The position numbers were made by a program, and so were the translations under genes. A stretch of 64,000 nucleotides of DNA from Strigamia acuminata. Taxonomy: Eukaryota; Arthropoda; Chilopoda; Geophilomorpha; Linotaeniidae. Shown in pieces: positions 12,601 to 24,603 of this stretch (position 1 is its first letter; every line of letters starts with the position of its first letter). The DNA lies in the NCBI GenBank assembly GCA_949358305.1, contig OX442317.1, forward strand, positions 16,374,491 through 16,438,490, written 5' to 3'. The notes beneath the pieces were generated by a model. It was not told the DNA's origin. It was given only the letters and a program-made list of their open reading frames with translations, and did not search any database.

Positions 12601-14125
12601 TATTGCAAGTCCCGACCGTGTCCATTGGCAGACAGCCATGGAGGAAGAGCTTTCACTCTTCCGTGAGCGAGGTGTTTACGAAGAGGTTGAGAAACCTCCT
12701 TCTAATGTGAACATTGTGGGGAATAAATGGGTTTACTACATCAAGCGCGATGCAGAAGGCGTCGTGCGCCGTTTTAGAGCGATGTTGGTTGCCCAGGGCT
12801 TTAGCCAAAAGTTCGGAGTCGACTATTCCGAGGTTTTCAGTCCCGTGGTTAACTATGTGCTTATACGCCTGTTTTTCGTGCTTCTAGTAGTCGTTTTAGG
12901 CTGGCTAGATGCACATCTCGATGTCAAGGGTGCTTATTTATATGGCAACTTAGATGAAGCTATCTTCATGAGAATTCCTAAGGGCTGGGAAACTCCTCAG
13001 AATGCCGGTAAGGTATGGAGGCTTCATAAGGCCCTTTACGGCCTTCATCAGAGCGGACGGCAATGGAATTTCCGCCTAGTTGAGGCTTTGCTAGGGATTA
13101 ATTTCCACAAGCTTCTTGGGATTAATGGCGTATTTATTTCCAACACTTATGATGCTGTCATCCTTGTTTATGTTGATGACATGGTACTTTTCACCAAAGG
13201 ACAAGATCCGCGTGATCGAACTGTTAAGGCCCTTCGTGCAATTTTCACGATAACAGATTTGGGTCCGGTATCGAAGTTGTTGGGCGTCCAATTTGATCGC
13301 GATGGTGGTAAAATCTGCATCCATCAGCGCGATTACATTGATAAGATTGCTGAAGACTACGGAATTTCCTCCGAGCATTTGTGCAAAGTCCCGATTACCG
13401 TTGGCACGATGGTCAATTGTGCTAGAGATGGTGAACGTGTTTTGAGGGATGATGAATTCCCATATCGGTCTCTCATTGGGTCTCTGCTCTTTCTAGCTTC
13501 TCGAACGCGTCCCGATATCCTCTTTCCAGTTATCCTTATGTCACAATATAACACGTGCTTTACTGGAAGGCACGTGGCCCTTTTGCTACAGATCCTCCAG
13601 TATGTGAAGAATACGCGGGAATATTCAATTCAGCTTTCCGCGGTCACTGGAGATATTCTATCAGGGCACTCCGATGCTTCTTGGATCTCAGATCGAGATA
13701 CAAGAAAGAGCTTCGGAGGTTATACAATTTCGGTGTTCGGGGTTCCCATTTCCTGGGGTTGCTGTAAGCAACGCTATTGCGCCTTGTCCATTATGGAAGC
13801 GGAATTCCTTGCTCTTCTGGACGGCGCAAAGGAAATTGTCTGGCTTCATGGCGCGATTGAGCGGACCCGGATTTTTCAACTTCCGGCCCCAACCATGTTC
13901 TCTGATTCTCTGTCGACGATTTTTTTCACCCGCAACGATATAGAGAATCGGAGGACAAAGCACATTGACGTGAAATTCTTTTTCCTGCGGGATTGGCTAA
14001 ATGAGGGTGTTTTTGTTTTGAGGAAAGTTTCAGGTGAATTAAACCCTGCGGACATCTTCACAAAATTTTTCTCGCCCGCCCGCATTCGATATTTATGTCA
14101 ACATTTTTACAGTAGTTTGCGATAG
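9644..14125 (+). CDS. Copia Gag-Pol polyprotein
   Basis: 1493 aa in one frame. In order: Gag with a CCHC knuckle (CFNCKEMGHYANKC, ~229-242); aspartic protease (IDSGSSDH, ~310); integrase with a zinc-binding HHCC domain (LWHRRFGH ... CAVC, ~485-525) and DDE residues in IHMDVW (~553), RTDNGMEF (~619) and NGVAERLNR (~655); a proline-rich linker (~806-845); reverse transcriptase with YVDDM (~1176); and RNase H near MEAEF (~1384). The pol order integrase before reverse transcriptase defines Ty1/copia. No stops or frameshifts are seen, so the element may be competent for retrotransposition. Gag and Pol share one frame with no recoding site, as is usual in copia elements. Confidence 0.96.
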   Translation: MADSGKSHQFSIPRLNSDNYESWSRNIQFLLLEKRVDDFISENPPVKDEAWDQPRKQLHDDRSKRAKALLGLFVESQYQDIVLAADSARDAWVALKATFQPTSLARIAKLRRDFLMMRLLPNEDMSVFISRVTKARAVLKDLEVTFSDSDVAYQLLDLLPDSYEVTVQTIYHWSKADFTLKGVSDHLLSEFNRLKMKNADSGSSTSLQSASLSSSAPTRVFKPLSQIQCFNCKEMGHYANKCPKPRVQGVASSNSSTNRGRRSSSRNRKSGRGNATPPAPSAQSVSSARSGLGFFARSESNVASTSSLEWLIDSGSSDHVCCRRDSFSTYKPVSNYFIILGEGRSRVDGIGDVVLRIGRGGAKGEFPVTMHNVLHAPAFSRNLVSLSKIDRAGLHFVASNGLMTIFDPSDKAKQFLLHAKLKDDLYSLQHVLPADPTSAPLPALTATSVVKPVLSAQTIKPARHVTFAEGPALSPPCKPPKGKLSDLELWHRRFGHFNTEGLHFLAKSPNASGIDISTSAFPACAVCARSKSARASFPSAKNRISSKKPLDLIHMDVWENSPTTSVGGARYLLTIVDDFSRYSFVVPMKTKGEVFEVFKLFHARMETLWGAGCIKAVRTDNGMEFCSKNFENFLLQRGIKAQRTNVYTPEQNGVAERLNRTLFEGVRSLFLMTSLPRELWAELAVSMIYLKNRFPHKSLNNLIPYCLWYNKAVPLKHLKVIGSRCFVHIPQQVRGSKFESRAWTGVVVGYALRTRGYRVWCPKRRAVFESKHVRFDENCMWGHPRFYEGTEVTDEGAISVTLDSDFDSDPPLPPPPPQRPPNLPPPSYPPPPSYPPPPPPVVTRPSAQAHPLPTPPTIASPLNQPQPSTSAVGGKWTRSEVIRQSGATMGNTDVYFYPPDHTRLRSHVDVAQYCADHRLAYDRDNFDFCTRNVPVCTVDPPPADPTAFPLPSPTASEDEALGDCYSATPRYAHSLFAQVPRTYKEAIASPDRVHWQTAMEEELSLFRERGVYEEVEKPPSNVNIVGNKWVYYIKRDAEGVVRRFRAMLVAQGFSQKFGVDYSEVFSPVVNYVLIRLFFVLLVVVLGWLDAHLDVKGAYLYGNLDEAIFMRIPKGWETPQNAGKVWRLHKALYGLHQSGRQWNFRLVEALLGINFHKLLGINGVFISNTYDAVILVYVDDMVLFTKGQDPRDRTVKALRAIFTITDLGPVSKLLGVQFDRDGGKICIHQRDYIDKIAEDYGISSEHLCKVPITVGTMVNCARDGERVLRDDEFPYRSLIGSLLFLASRTRPDILFPVILMSQYNTCFTGRHVALLLQILQYVKNTREYSIQLSAVTGDILSGHSDASWISDRDTRKSFGGYTISVFGVPISWGCCKQRYCALSIMEAEFLALLDGAKEIVWLHGAIERTRIFQLPAPTMFSDSLSTIFFTRNDIENRRTKHIDVKFFFLRDWLNEGVFVLRKVSGELNPADIFTKFFSPARIRYLCQHFYSSLR

Positions 14126-14179
14126 GTTTTCGCATTTACTTTTGTTATATCTTGTTATATGATTGAGTCATGTCTCGGA

Positions 14180-14192
14180 GAATGGGGGGCTC
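14180..14192 (+). promoter_or_regulatory. Polypurine tract of copia element 1
   Basis: A purine-rich stretch (gagaatggggggctc region) lies just before the 3' LTR, where plus-strand DNA synthesis starts. Confidence 0.6.
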
Positions 14193-14475
14193 TGTTGGCT
14201 TCTTTTGTTCTCCGAGATTTGTGATATGCAATTGATTATTGATGTTACACATGTTTGATTTGTAATTATTTATGATTTTATAGTTTATTATCATGTAAAC
14301 ATTGATGTATCAATTGGGTTACCGTAGTTGGAGTTGTTTTTTAACTGCTTAGCAACTGTTGTTATTACTTGTTCTCTTGTTGTTGATTTTTCTCCATGCT
14401 TGCATGAGATGATTAAATCTTGTTCTTTTACTCACTTTTGGCCTGGAATTTGTTCATCAATCCATACTTTCAACA
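14193..14475 (+). repeat. 3' LTR of copia element 1
   Basis: 283 bp; matches the 5' LTR apart from 3 extra bases near position 14202. Confidence 0.95.
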
Positions 14476-15420
14476 CGGATTACGGGTCACGCGAACGGGC
14501 GTCAAATCCCGCGCGCAAACGATCGTGTCGAGTTAAATAAAAGAATAGAAATCGGTGACAAGTGTTGCACGAAACGAGGCCACAAACGCCTCTATTGGTT
14601 TACGATTTTATTTTCACCCCATTGTACTCGACGCGCCAGCGTAGGAGAAGTGAGTTTTCGTCACTACGTTCGATGGATTTGCAAACAAACAGACAAACAA
14701 ACAAACGGTTTCAGACCGTTCCGGGTCCTCGCGGATATTCGGAGGGTTCCGGTGGATTTGTCTCATCACTTTTAATCTATCCTGTGTTGTCATCGGCCAA
14801 ACCAGTGCCGGTTTGCACGGTACAAAGGGTCGTGCAAAGGGTCGCATTCGCGGCAAATAGGGGCAGCTGGTGTCGACGGACGAGCGCCGGCAGCCCCGAC
14901 ACATTGTTCCAAAAAAAAGCTCCTGTCGGGTTGATTCGATTCGATTCGATTCGACTCGTGTTAATTTATCCCTGCGACCCGCCCCCGTAAATGTCGTAAT
15001 ACGCGGTGGAAACGATGCCCGCTCTTCTACCCCGCATTGCGCGCCTCGTCGCGCACTAGGCCGCGTTCAAACGCGCGTACTATTAACGGGTGACGCGATC
15101 TCGCCGGTAAGTCGACATGCGCTTTACTCACGAATGCGCGTCGGCACCGAAACGTTCGGAAACATGCTTCCGCAGTGTCGGCATTGTTCATTTATTAAAT
15201 TATTTGTTTATTCATTTATTTAAACTCCGTGGGTGGTTGATTGATGGGCGTGTGGATTTCGCGATTTGCGTTGGCCCTGTGTTCACAGTTTTGATTGATT
15301 TGAACGCAGCCAATCGAACGAGACCCGACATCAATCTCGATAGCGACGCGTCGGAACGCAAAGAACTGCTCACCGAGAATTGAAAGTGTAATTGTAAAAC
15401 AAATAATCAACAAATAATCA
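14476..15420 (+). repeat. R1 repeat family copy, resuming after copia
   Basis: Contains 'gagttaaataaaag', the core 'gccccgacacattgttcc' at about 14895, (GATTC)n, 'cgcgtacta', and 'aacgcagccaatcgaacgag' at about 15303. This is the same order as in the 6.4-7.3 kb copy. Confidence 0.6.
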
Positions 15421-15573
15421 ATGTGGAACAATCATCGTGTAATATTTTATTAATAAATTGTATTTATTTTGAAAAAAAAAAACAAAAAAAAAAAAAACAA
15501 CAACAACAACTAATTTATCTTTCGATGCGAGTAAATTACAAACTTTGTCTTTGAGTTTTAGTCACCCCAAAAG

Positions 15574-16790
15574 TTGAATCAAATTTTCAATTTAATTATT
15601 AATTCCATCTATCCGTCTGCCTGTCTTCTCCTTGCAGCACCCCGGGTCCGCAGCGATGGGACGCGCGCCGTCGACGAGCGTGTACGTGCTGAGCGGCCCA
15701 TTGCCCGGCATCGCAACGGAGCAGCATTTCGAGCGACCAGACTCGGTGTCGTCGTAGAGGAGACACAGACTGCACGTCCTTCTCGTTGACGCACCAGGAG
15801 CTGATACCATCGTCCACTAGGAGGCAACACGCCACGTCTAGGTTGCAATTAATCAATCAATCAGTTTAACAAAATCCTGCAATCATAAAACGTCTGGTTA
15901 AAATTCAAATATTTATACATTTTCTGATTATATTTCACCCATCCAACAACTCGTTTCGTTCCAGGTGTCGAGAACACACTCGATTTTATATCTAGTCGGT
16001 CACTTGTTTTTCTTCCACCTGAAATTCAAGATAAATTAATTCAATTCGTTCAAACCAAATAAATCAACTCGTATTAAAAAGATTCGATCCGCATTATTTC
16101 ACTCGGTTTAACATCGTTAACCTGTATGAAAAATAGAAATAAAGTCATAAATCAGTTTTTTTCTACATGCACCGGTAGTTTCGATGGATGAACGGTCCTT
16201 CAGCAATGTTGTGCGAAAAACAATGCACGCAAATTCGTTGAATTTCCTCCAGATTCCGTAACACCAATTCGAGTGGCCTTATATGTATGCGCGCGCGAGT
16301 ATGTATGTGTGTCAACACGCGAGAACGACGCGAGGACTCCGTGTGACATCTGTCGCGAGCAACCGAGAATGACACGTAGCAAACCGTCTGCACATCGTGT
16401 TTCCTGCAAAAATGAGAACGATCTGTTTTTAATACGCTGTCAGGAGTATGTGATGTGAAAAGAACTCATCTAATTGCCCTTCTTTTCCTATTTTCCACTC
16501 TCTGTCGCTTCGTTGTCGACAAATGCGTCCTCGTTGTCCCTTTCTATTTCCAATATAATCGTGAGAGGACCGTGGTGCGTCCTATTCTCTTCCCGATGGA
16601 CCCGCGCTAATGTCCTAGAAAAAATGTACACTCTTCAGTTTATTTCCTCGGGATTTATTTGAACTCAGGCATCCGAATTTTACTCACCTGTTGTGCTTGT
16701 TTTCGCGGCTTTTTTTCCTCCCGGGCTCCGTCCTAGTTTGTCGACTCGCGCGACCCGGCTCACTCACTCCGCACGGTTATACGCGCCCGT
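15574..16790 (-). CDS. Exons of an unrecognised Cys-containing gene (partial model)
   Basis: Several minus-strand segments look coding but cannot be joined with confidence. They are: a possible first exon ending in KHNR at the donor CAACAG|GTGAGT (about 16690); an exon at about 16613-16490 with LTIILEIERDNEDAF; a segment at about 16406-16163 with EIQRICVHCFSHN; and a GC-rich terminal segment at about 15840-15595 containing CSLCLLYDD and PLSTYTLVDG, with a probable one-base frame change near 15770. A poly(A) signal lies at about 15465. Cys pairs hint at metal binding. The family was not recognised. Confidence 0.3.
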
Positions 16791-17329
16791 CGAATCTCTG
16801 CTGGAGATACTAATGTTTGCAAAAATTTAAAACAAAGCTCGCACGTTCTTCTTACCTTCCTGCTTGGTTTAGACGTCTCGCGTTATGTTATTTGTCTCCA
16901 TCCGCTGACGCTTATTTCTCGTCGTTTCCAACGGCGGCCATTGCTTTCGTTGCGAATCTTCTCTGTTTTCGGGTTTTATCAATTCCCGTCCCGAACTGCT
17001 CCCGTCAACATCGCTTTTAGACAGTTTGTGCCCGTTTAGACTATCGATTCGAATAAATGTCCATTAGTTCCTATCAGTTAATCGAAGCTAGTTAGGTCGT
17101 TTTCACGACCCGATGTCACTCAAACGGATTTATTAGCGCCTCTCTACCGTTTTTTGCCCGCTTCAATCGAGTTTTAGTGTTACCCACTTCTCCCGATGTT
17201 CTTCGTCTTTGAAGAATTTACTTATTGTTTACTCTATTCGTCGATAATAAACAGTCAAACTTAAACACCGCCCAGTCTCTCGTCGCACGCCGGACCAACC
17301 GGATGTTACACCTGCATTATTAAAATAGA

Positions 17330-17373
<44 letters not shown>

Positions 17374-18398
17374 ACAAACAACGCCATCTATTGGGCGTGA
17401 ATGCAACACACGATTCCACGGGGTTCCCATTGAATTTATTTACGTGGCCGCGCGTAGATAGTAAATAAATGAATAAATAGATAAATAAATAAATAAATAA
17501 ATACATATATAATATATATTATATATACGCAATGTTCTCTCCATCCGAGTAAACTTGTACTTTTATTGCCCTTTTGCGCATGTGGCGTTGCCTCCGGTCA
17601 ACGTTTTTGACCCACGATAAAAACTCCAAAATAAACAAATAAGTAAAGGGGACAAAAACCCGAACTTGTTGGTTTGTTTAAACGCGACTGGAGTGAAGTG
17701 GGCACCACAGCACCCCGCTCACGATCGCGCGCTCGAAATTATAACGGAGCCCAAAATATTATCGTCTGACCCAAAATTGTTTCGTTTTTAATTAAAAAAC
17801 GATCACATAGCCGACTCCAAAACCAAAACATCGTAGCTCTTAAAAAACGGATGTAAATCGGAGACTTTGAATCAAAATCATTCGCGGAATCGCCAACAGG
17901 TGTCGCGTCAACAAACTGGTAGCGAGCATACATGAACTGGAAATGGAAGCGGGAAGTTTATGCTCGGTCGCGTCTCCGCAGGTAAATTTGGGCGGCTTTT
18001 ACGAATTTTTGCGATATTTTTGTCAATGAATCGCGTCCGTGGTCGTACGTGTGCACACGTGTGGTCGTCGAACAACGCGCATGGATTTTTGTGTTTGGTC
18101 GCGGGAGTGTACGTGAGTGAGCGTTTGCGGTGTAACGTGGATGATTTTTACCCGATCGACGGCGAACGAGGTTTATTAAAATTAGACGAATGTATACATT
18201 TTTTATTTATTGATTTATACACGATTCATCGATTCATATGCACACGTGTATACCGTATTGGTCCACTCGTTGCCACGCACCGTCGTCGAGCACGGATTTG
18301 TGGTCGTTTTCAAATCGCGCGTTTAGAGCGGAATATGCCGACACAAACAAAAAATGTTTTTATTTTTATTTTTATTTTTTATTTTCTCTCCCTTACAG
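16791..18398. other. Intergenic with microsatellites and a possible 5' UTR exon
   Basis: AAAT arrays lie at about 17328-17385 and 17461-17500. A good donor (CTCCGCAG|GTAAAT) at about 17981 could end a non-coding first exon of the gene at 18435. Otherwise nothing is supported. Confidence 0.4.
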
Positions 18399-18434
18399 AC
18401 ATCCGACGCAAACAAAGAGACGGAAGGTGGGAAG

Positions 18435-21400
18435 ATGGAAAATGAAAAATTAGAAACCGAGGAGGGGTCAACCGAAGTTGCAACCACGATGACGGTGAGT
18501 GGAAAAATTGTCTCACGATTAACAATATTATTATTATTATTATTGATGAAAAATAGATAAACAAACACATAAATAAATAAATATTTCTGCCCAATTCGCG
18601 AAATGAAAATAGAAAATAATTTATTTATTTCCGCGCGGACATTAAAAATTGATTCATATCATTCATAAATTTAATTTTTTTTGTCCCATTTATGCGCGAT
18701 CTCTTATCTGTGCCAATTTTAAGCAATGACAAACGGTCCCGATTCTCCAACCATTTAACAGCATCGAATGCCAATTGCAAAGTAGTAATCAAATTTTTCT
18801 TCCGACAATTAAATCTGAGATCCGTGGAGAGGGGCTACAGCGGGATAGGAATAAATTCTAATATCCGCGTGGAAATGGGCACGGTCCGGGGTACGGACCC
18901 GCTATTTTCCATTTTTCTAAACTTTCTTTGTTTTGTTTTATTTTATTTTTTTTTATTTTATTTTATTTTATTTATTTATTTTTTAAACGCTGATTTATTC
19001 ATACACATTCGTATCGTTCCAGGACACGGAACCGCACGTGGACGAGAGGTTGGTCACTGTGGAAGCGTCGACGGCGGTGAGTGAAAGAATTGGCCCATAA
19101 TCAAAATTAATTTTGCGAGGATAAGCTTTCGTTGCTGGTTCTGGCGCGATCGACGCAATTGTGACCCATTCTCCCATGTTTGTGCGCGCAAAAATACGCG
19201 AACACGCGCGTCCAATTTTTGTCGTTCGACGCCCCGCGTCTCGATTTGTTTTACGTGTCCACTCCCTCCCCCCCCCCCCCCCCATCCTCCCCCCCTTTTT
19301 TTTTCTTCTTTTAATTGATTTTTCTTTTTCTTTTTCTATTTTTATTCATTTTTTTTTTGTTTTTATTTTTATTTTTTTATTTATTATATTTGCTCGTTTT
19401 TAATCAGGCCACAATGGACACATCTCGACGACGTGCAGTGGAGTCGGTTCTGGACGACTCGCAATCGCAACCAACAGAGCCGATGCTGGAGGAATCCCAA
19501 GACACGGAATTCAGCGAGTCTCAACCCTCCGAGTCCAGGGTGGTGTTGTACCACGAAAGGCTGGTGGAGAGGGTGGTGGAGAGGGTGGTGGAGAGGCGGG
19601 TGGATAGGCTGATAGAGAGGCGGGCAATAATGGAGGCCATCGTTGGAGATGCAGGGACGGTGAGTGAATTAGAATTAGAAAAATAGAAATTATATACCGT
19701 ATATCTCCAAATAGTGCATCCACACGCTATCTGGGGACAAATTTTCTCATGTGTACGATCAGAGGCCCGCGCGCGTTATTCGTGAACTAAAATTGTCCCA
19801 CCGAAGACACGTGTACAAATCGAGGATACCGTTTATCTGTAAATAGCGCACCCGTGCGCTATTTAAAAATAAATGGTCCCGCGCGCTATTAAAGACCCGC
19901 AGAGTAATCACAGATATACTGTATACAGTATATGCATTTTTTTTTCTGTTTTGTTTCTTTTTCTTTTCAATCCGTTTGAATATTCACATTTGTTTGTTTC
20001 CTGTCAGACCGCGGCGTCCGAAGTCATGTCGACCGTCTTGTTTCGAGTCGCACAATGCATCGCGTCTTCCGGGGCACCGGACCATGAACCCGCAACTGCA
20101 ACGGTAGGCTAAAGAATCAAAGTCGAGTTTACAAGAGTGTTCTTGACTCTCATGTTTCCGACACGATCGGCGCAGACGAAATGTGAAAACGACCAACCAA
20201 CGCGCGTCATCTCGAGTTAGGCGCGCACATCAAATGCGTGCTCTTTACCGACACATTTAATGTCAGGGTCTATTTAAATTTAATTCATTTATTGGTTAAT
20301 TTTTTCCTTTTCTTTTTTTTTATTACAAGTTAGTCATTTTAATTGTGGGCGTCTTTTTGGCCCCCTTTTTTTATTTTTATTTATTTATTTATTTATTTAT
20401 TTATTTTTTAATTATGCACACATTTGTAATTATATTTACTCGTTTCTTACCAGGACGGACCCAACGACGACGGTGCCTTGGACCTATCACAAAGCACGGG
20501 GCATTCCGTGTGGTCATCGAGCCTGCCACAAACGTGAGTTCCACGCGCTCTTCGGGTCTTGCACGCAACGTCTCACAATTTATTTATTTATTTTTTTTTT
20601 TTAGAGAAACGGATGGGACGGCGGATGAGATTGTGGGGGGGGTTGTGGATGAGATCGTGGAGGAGGTGGGGAAGGCGAGGGCGGCGGAAGAGACTGTGTC
20701 GGAGACGGAGAAGGAGAAGGCGGTGGAAGAGACTGTGTCGGGGAAGGAGGTGGAGAAGGAGATGGCGGTGGAAGAGACTGTGTCGGAGACGGAGAAGGAG
20801 AAGGCGGTGGAAGAGACTGTGTCGGAGAAGAAGGTGGAAAAGGAGATGGCGGTGGAAGAGACTGTGTCGGAGACGGAGAAGGAGAAGGCGGTGGAAGAGA
20901 CTGTGTCGGGGAAGGAGGTGGAGAAGGAGATGGCGGTGGAAGAGACTGTGTCGGGGAAGGAGAAGGAGATGGCGGTGGAAGAGACTGTGTCGGAGAAGGA
21001 GGTGGAGAAGGAGACGGTGGTGGAAGAGACAGTGGAGGAGATGGGAATAGTGTGGCCTGAGATGGAGGTGGAGTTGGAAAAGGAGAAGGAGACGTGGAAG
21101 GAAACGGCAGTGGAAGAGGCAGTGGAGGAGAAGGAAAAGGAGAAGGAGACGGCGACGGCACCGAAGAAGAGGAAGTGTGTGAGGAAAGGGGGTGCGAAAA
21201 AGAAACGGAAGACCGTTGAGAAGGTGGAAAAGGAAGTATTCGAGGTAACGTAGTAACTGACCATTTTATTTTGACAACCAACGTGGTCGCGTTCCAATTT
21301 GAAATTGAAAAGCGATCACGTTGATTTGACGTAAATTAATAATTCCCGCGCGCGCACTATAATTTAACCAGCAAATTTAATTTGCCGCGCGCGCATTGAG

Positions 21401-23512
21401 CGGATTGATCGTATGAATCCGACCCGCGCACAAACTTGGATTCGACGTGCAATATCGTATATTTATTTGCCCGTCTGTTTGTTCGTTTATTCATTTATTT
21501 ATTTTTTTTTTTTCTCCAGTCGTTGCCCAGCACATCAGGGTGCGCTTGGACGATGCCAAGCGTTGTGACGGTCCCGTCGTCACCAGACCTGTCACCGCCG
21601 CGGTCGCCACCACTTCAACCAACGGCGACATTAGGCGAAATGCCTTTAATGTGCCCCGTCGTGAGGTTGGAACGGCTGCAGTTGCCGATCCTCACACCGA
21701 TGCCACGTCCTGTCATGTCGGCGCCGTGCCCGGTTATGTCGACGCCGTGTTTCACCGTGCCACCATCTGCGCCCATCGCCCCCCCGCCGCCGCAAGAACA
21801 GCAACTGGCGCGTGTCATCGCCAAGCCGCGAAGATCCGCGTCGAAGCGGCCCGCGTCGAAAAGGTCGGAGACTCGAGTCACGCGGTCGACGGAAAAGGTA
21901 ACCTGTCTGGTCTATTTGTCTTTGATCGTTTGTTCAATCGTTCCTTCCATTTCTTTCAGATACGAAAGGCATCTGCATCCCAGGGCTCGGTGGTGCCGTC
22001 TGGCAGGGCAGGACCGAGTGGGCTTCCGTCCAACCTTCCGTCCAACTTGTCGATGGAGTTGGATCGACGGTTCGGAGAGTTCCAGGAATGGGTGCTCCGG
22101 AAGGTGGGGGAGGTGGAGACGGGGGCGGTGCCGACACGGCAACGACGCCAGGGTGGAGGGAAAGGAAAGAAGGGAGAAAAACTCCGGACAGAGGGCGGGA
22201 AGTCCTTTTATTGTGCTCTGTGCGCCAAACAACCGGGTAATGAGAAACATACATTTGTTTATTTGTTTGTTTATTTTTTGTCTAATTTTTATTTTTTTTT
22301 TATTTTTTTTTTTCCTTTCCTCTCCCGCGTACCTTAGGGGTGTCGAAATACGGGTATTTCAGCGAGGACGCGTACCGCCATTGGCGCCAACATCACCACC
22401 TAGACGCAGTTAAGCGCGAGGATGAAATCTCGAAGAGAGTCCGGAAACATCTGCGGGACTATTCGCGCAGACCCGATCTCCTGTTGCCGGTGGGTATTTA
22501 ATCAATTAGTCGATTCGTTTTATTTATTTATTTATTTTTTTCTCTGTTTCCTAGAAGTTGAAAAAAATGCACAAGGCCCTGAAACGGTGCCCATTCTGCA
22601 TTGCGAGGCCTGTGGTTGACCGACTAGAGGACCACTGGTTGGTCAAACACAGATATCGCATTGCATGGGCACCGGGGATGGGAGAGGGAGAGGGAGAGCG
22701 CGTCGGAGACAACGACGACGACGACGACAACGACGGTGATTCGGCGTCACGTTCATCATCTTTTCAACGAGGCGATGCGCAGGGAGAGGAACGGGTGTTG
22801 CGATCGAGGGTGGTTCCCGTTGCGGAAGGGGGCAGCGAACCCAACAACGATCCCAACTATTGGGACGATAACCACGAAATGAAAATCTTTCGTGATGGGA
22901 GTATGCGGTTCTCCATTCATTCGCTTAATATCCTGCTCTTTACGATACGGGCTCAGGTTCAGGCGGAACAAGTATATATATTTTTATTTTTATTTTTATT
23001 TTTATTTATTTATTTATGTATATATTTTTTTTATTTTTTTATTTTTTTTTTAGTATTGGGACGATCCCGACATCCAGACCCACATACTCCGGATGCTGGG
23101 GATGTTAAACCAATGGAACGACATGTTGGTGAGTGAATCTACCGCGCGCGTCTACGTCGACACTTTTCAGATATTGATTTTCCCGTTTTATTTGCAGAAT
23201 AAAGATTACTCGTTCGGTGATGAGGTGCTGATGAAGGAGAGGTTTGTTGTCGTCGACGAGCCCGAGAACGACGAAGGAAAGGGGTGTGAAGAAGAGAGAC
23301 GCCGGGAAGAAGAGCGTGAAACAGGTGAAAGGTGTGAAGAGGAAAAAGAAGACGACGAAGATTACAGAAACTCTGAATTTGAGGACGATGCGGAAAGTGA
23401 TGAGGGCGAAGACGAAGAAAAGAAACTGGCGAGGAAGGAGAAAGAGAAACGGGCAAGGAGCAAGAGGAAGAGGAAAGGAAAGGAAAAGTCGAGCGCCGGA
23501 AAGAAAAAGTGA
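18435..23512 (+). CDS. Large acidic coiled-coil protein with two C2H2-type zinc fingers (family ZF-B, copy 1)
   Basis: Twelve coding exons with consistent phases: 18435-18494 (acceptor at 18398), 19023-19076, 19408-19659, 20008-20103, 20454-20533, 20605-21244, 21520-21897, 21960-22236, 22338-22489, 22555-22971, 23054-23128 and 23198-23512. The product is 931 aa. Exon 6 is a degenerate repeat of the type [10 protein letters not shown] (~residues 185-390), a long Glu/Lys/Val helix. A Pro/Ser-rich region (~395-520) follows. Finger 1 (C-x2-C ... H-x4-H, containing YCALC and HWRQHH, ~604-632) is split by an intron. Finger 2 (CPFC ... HWLVKH, ~675-696) begins a new exon. The C-terminus is an acidic/basic KE-rich tail ending GKKK. 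It is probably nuclear. Start at the first Met in phase; upstream frames are closed. The paralogue is on - at 39323-42933. The function is unknown. Confidence 0.72.
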
Positions 23513-24041
23513 ATTCGCCTAATCTGCTCCTCAAATGTACGAATACATGTTTTAAATTTAATTTTAATTTATTTCACTCCTTTAAAACTCGTTCTTTTTT
23601 TACAGACAAATGGGCACGTCGGTGTTTGATAGCGACGCAATCGTGTTGTTCGTTGTTCGAGCGCATCATTTTTCGGCACCCCCAATCACAACGATGTCTT
23701 CTCTCGCACACGTGGAATGTGGCAGCCTCGTCCACGTCGAGTCTGGTTCGAGTGGACTCTGACAAAACAGCGAAGCTACTCGAATTCTCGACGTCAGTGT
23801 GTTTGGTGTCGTCGTTGTTTCGGTCACACGAGTGGCGCCCTCTTCACGTCCGCGCGGAGAAACGCTAAAAATTGCGGACAGCGTTCCAAAACAATCAACG
23901 GTCATTCACAGCGAATTACTAATCTGACAATAATTTCGGTGTTCTTGGTGTTGTTTTTGATTACGGTGTTGTTCTTTTTAACAATCAAGCATGGTTCTGC
24001 GTTTAAAACACACCGATTTTATTTCTTTTTGTGCTTGTTTG

Positions 24042-24073
<32 letters not shown>

Positions 24074-24603
24074 TATTAGATTTCAAACAAACAAACAGTT
24101 TTCCGGATCGAAACTATTTTTTTTTTTTTGCTTATATTTAATACTTCTGATAAAAAATAATAATTTATATTTTTCTGAGTTTACAACTTGCAATTTTATT
24201 TTAGTTTTGGTGTGGTAGCATTTAATATTTGCGTGTTTGTTTGTTTGTTTGTTTGAATCTCGATTAGTCTGGTATAAAAGATGTTATGTTATGTTTGTTT
24301 ATTTAATGCTGAATTTTAACAATATTGATTTAAAAAAATAATCGATAGATAATTTAACATGTGCATGTCAATTACAAACGAGTTTTAATGATTAAATATG
24401 ATTATGAAAATTAAAATTAAAATTGAAAACGATTTGAAAAATTAAAAATGATTTATTCACAAAAAAAATAAAGAAATATATATATATATATAAAAACGAG
24501 TTGTTTACAAAAAAAAAAGGAAAAAAAAAAATTAAAAATTAACATGGAAAATGGAAAATTACAAATGAGTGAACATGGAAAATTTAAAATTTAAAAATTG
24601 AGA

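Larger units (their letters stand above)
8050..14475 (+). mobile_element. Complete Ty1/copia LTR retrotransposon
   Basis: The element is bounded by TG...CA LTRs of 280 and 283 bp that are identical by eye except for one 3-bp difference near the 5' end. It is flanked by the 5-bp target duplication CGGAT (8045-8049 and 14476-14480). It has a primer binding site, a polypurine tract and one uninterrupted gag-pol frame. The near-identical LTRs imply a recent insertion into an R1 repeat. Confidence 0.97.

Noticed and set aside
20584-21297. Long Ser/Pro-rich frames on the minus strand opposite the Glu/Lys/Val repeat
   Set aside because: They are the antisense of a minisatellite-like exon; the plus strand has matching splice sites and phase on both sides.
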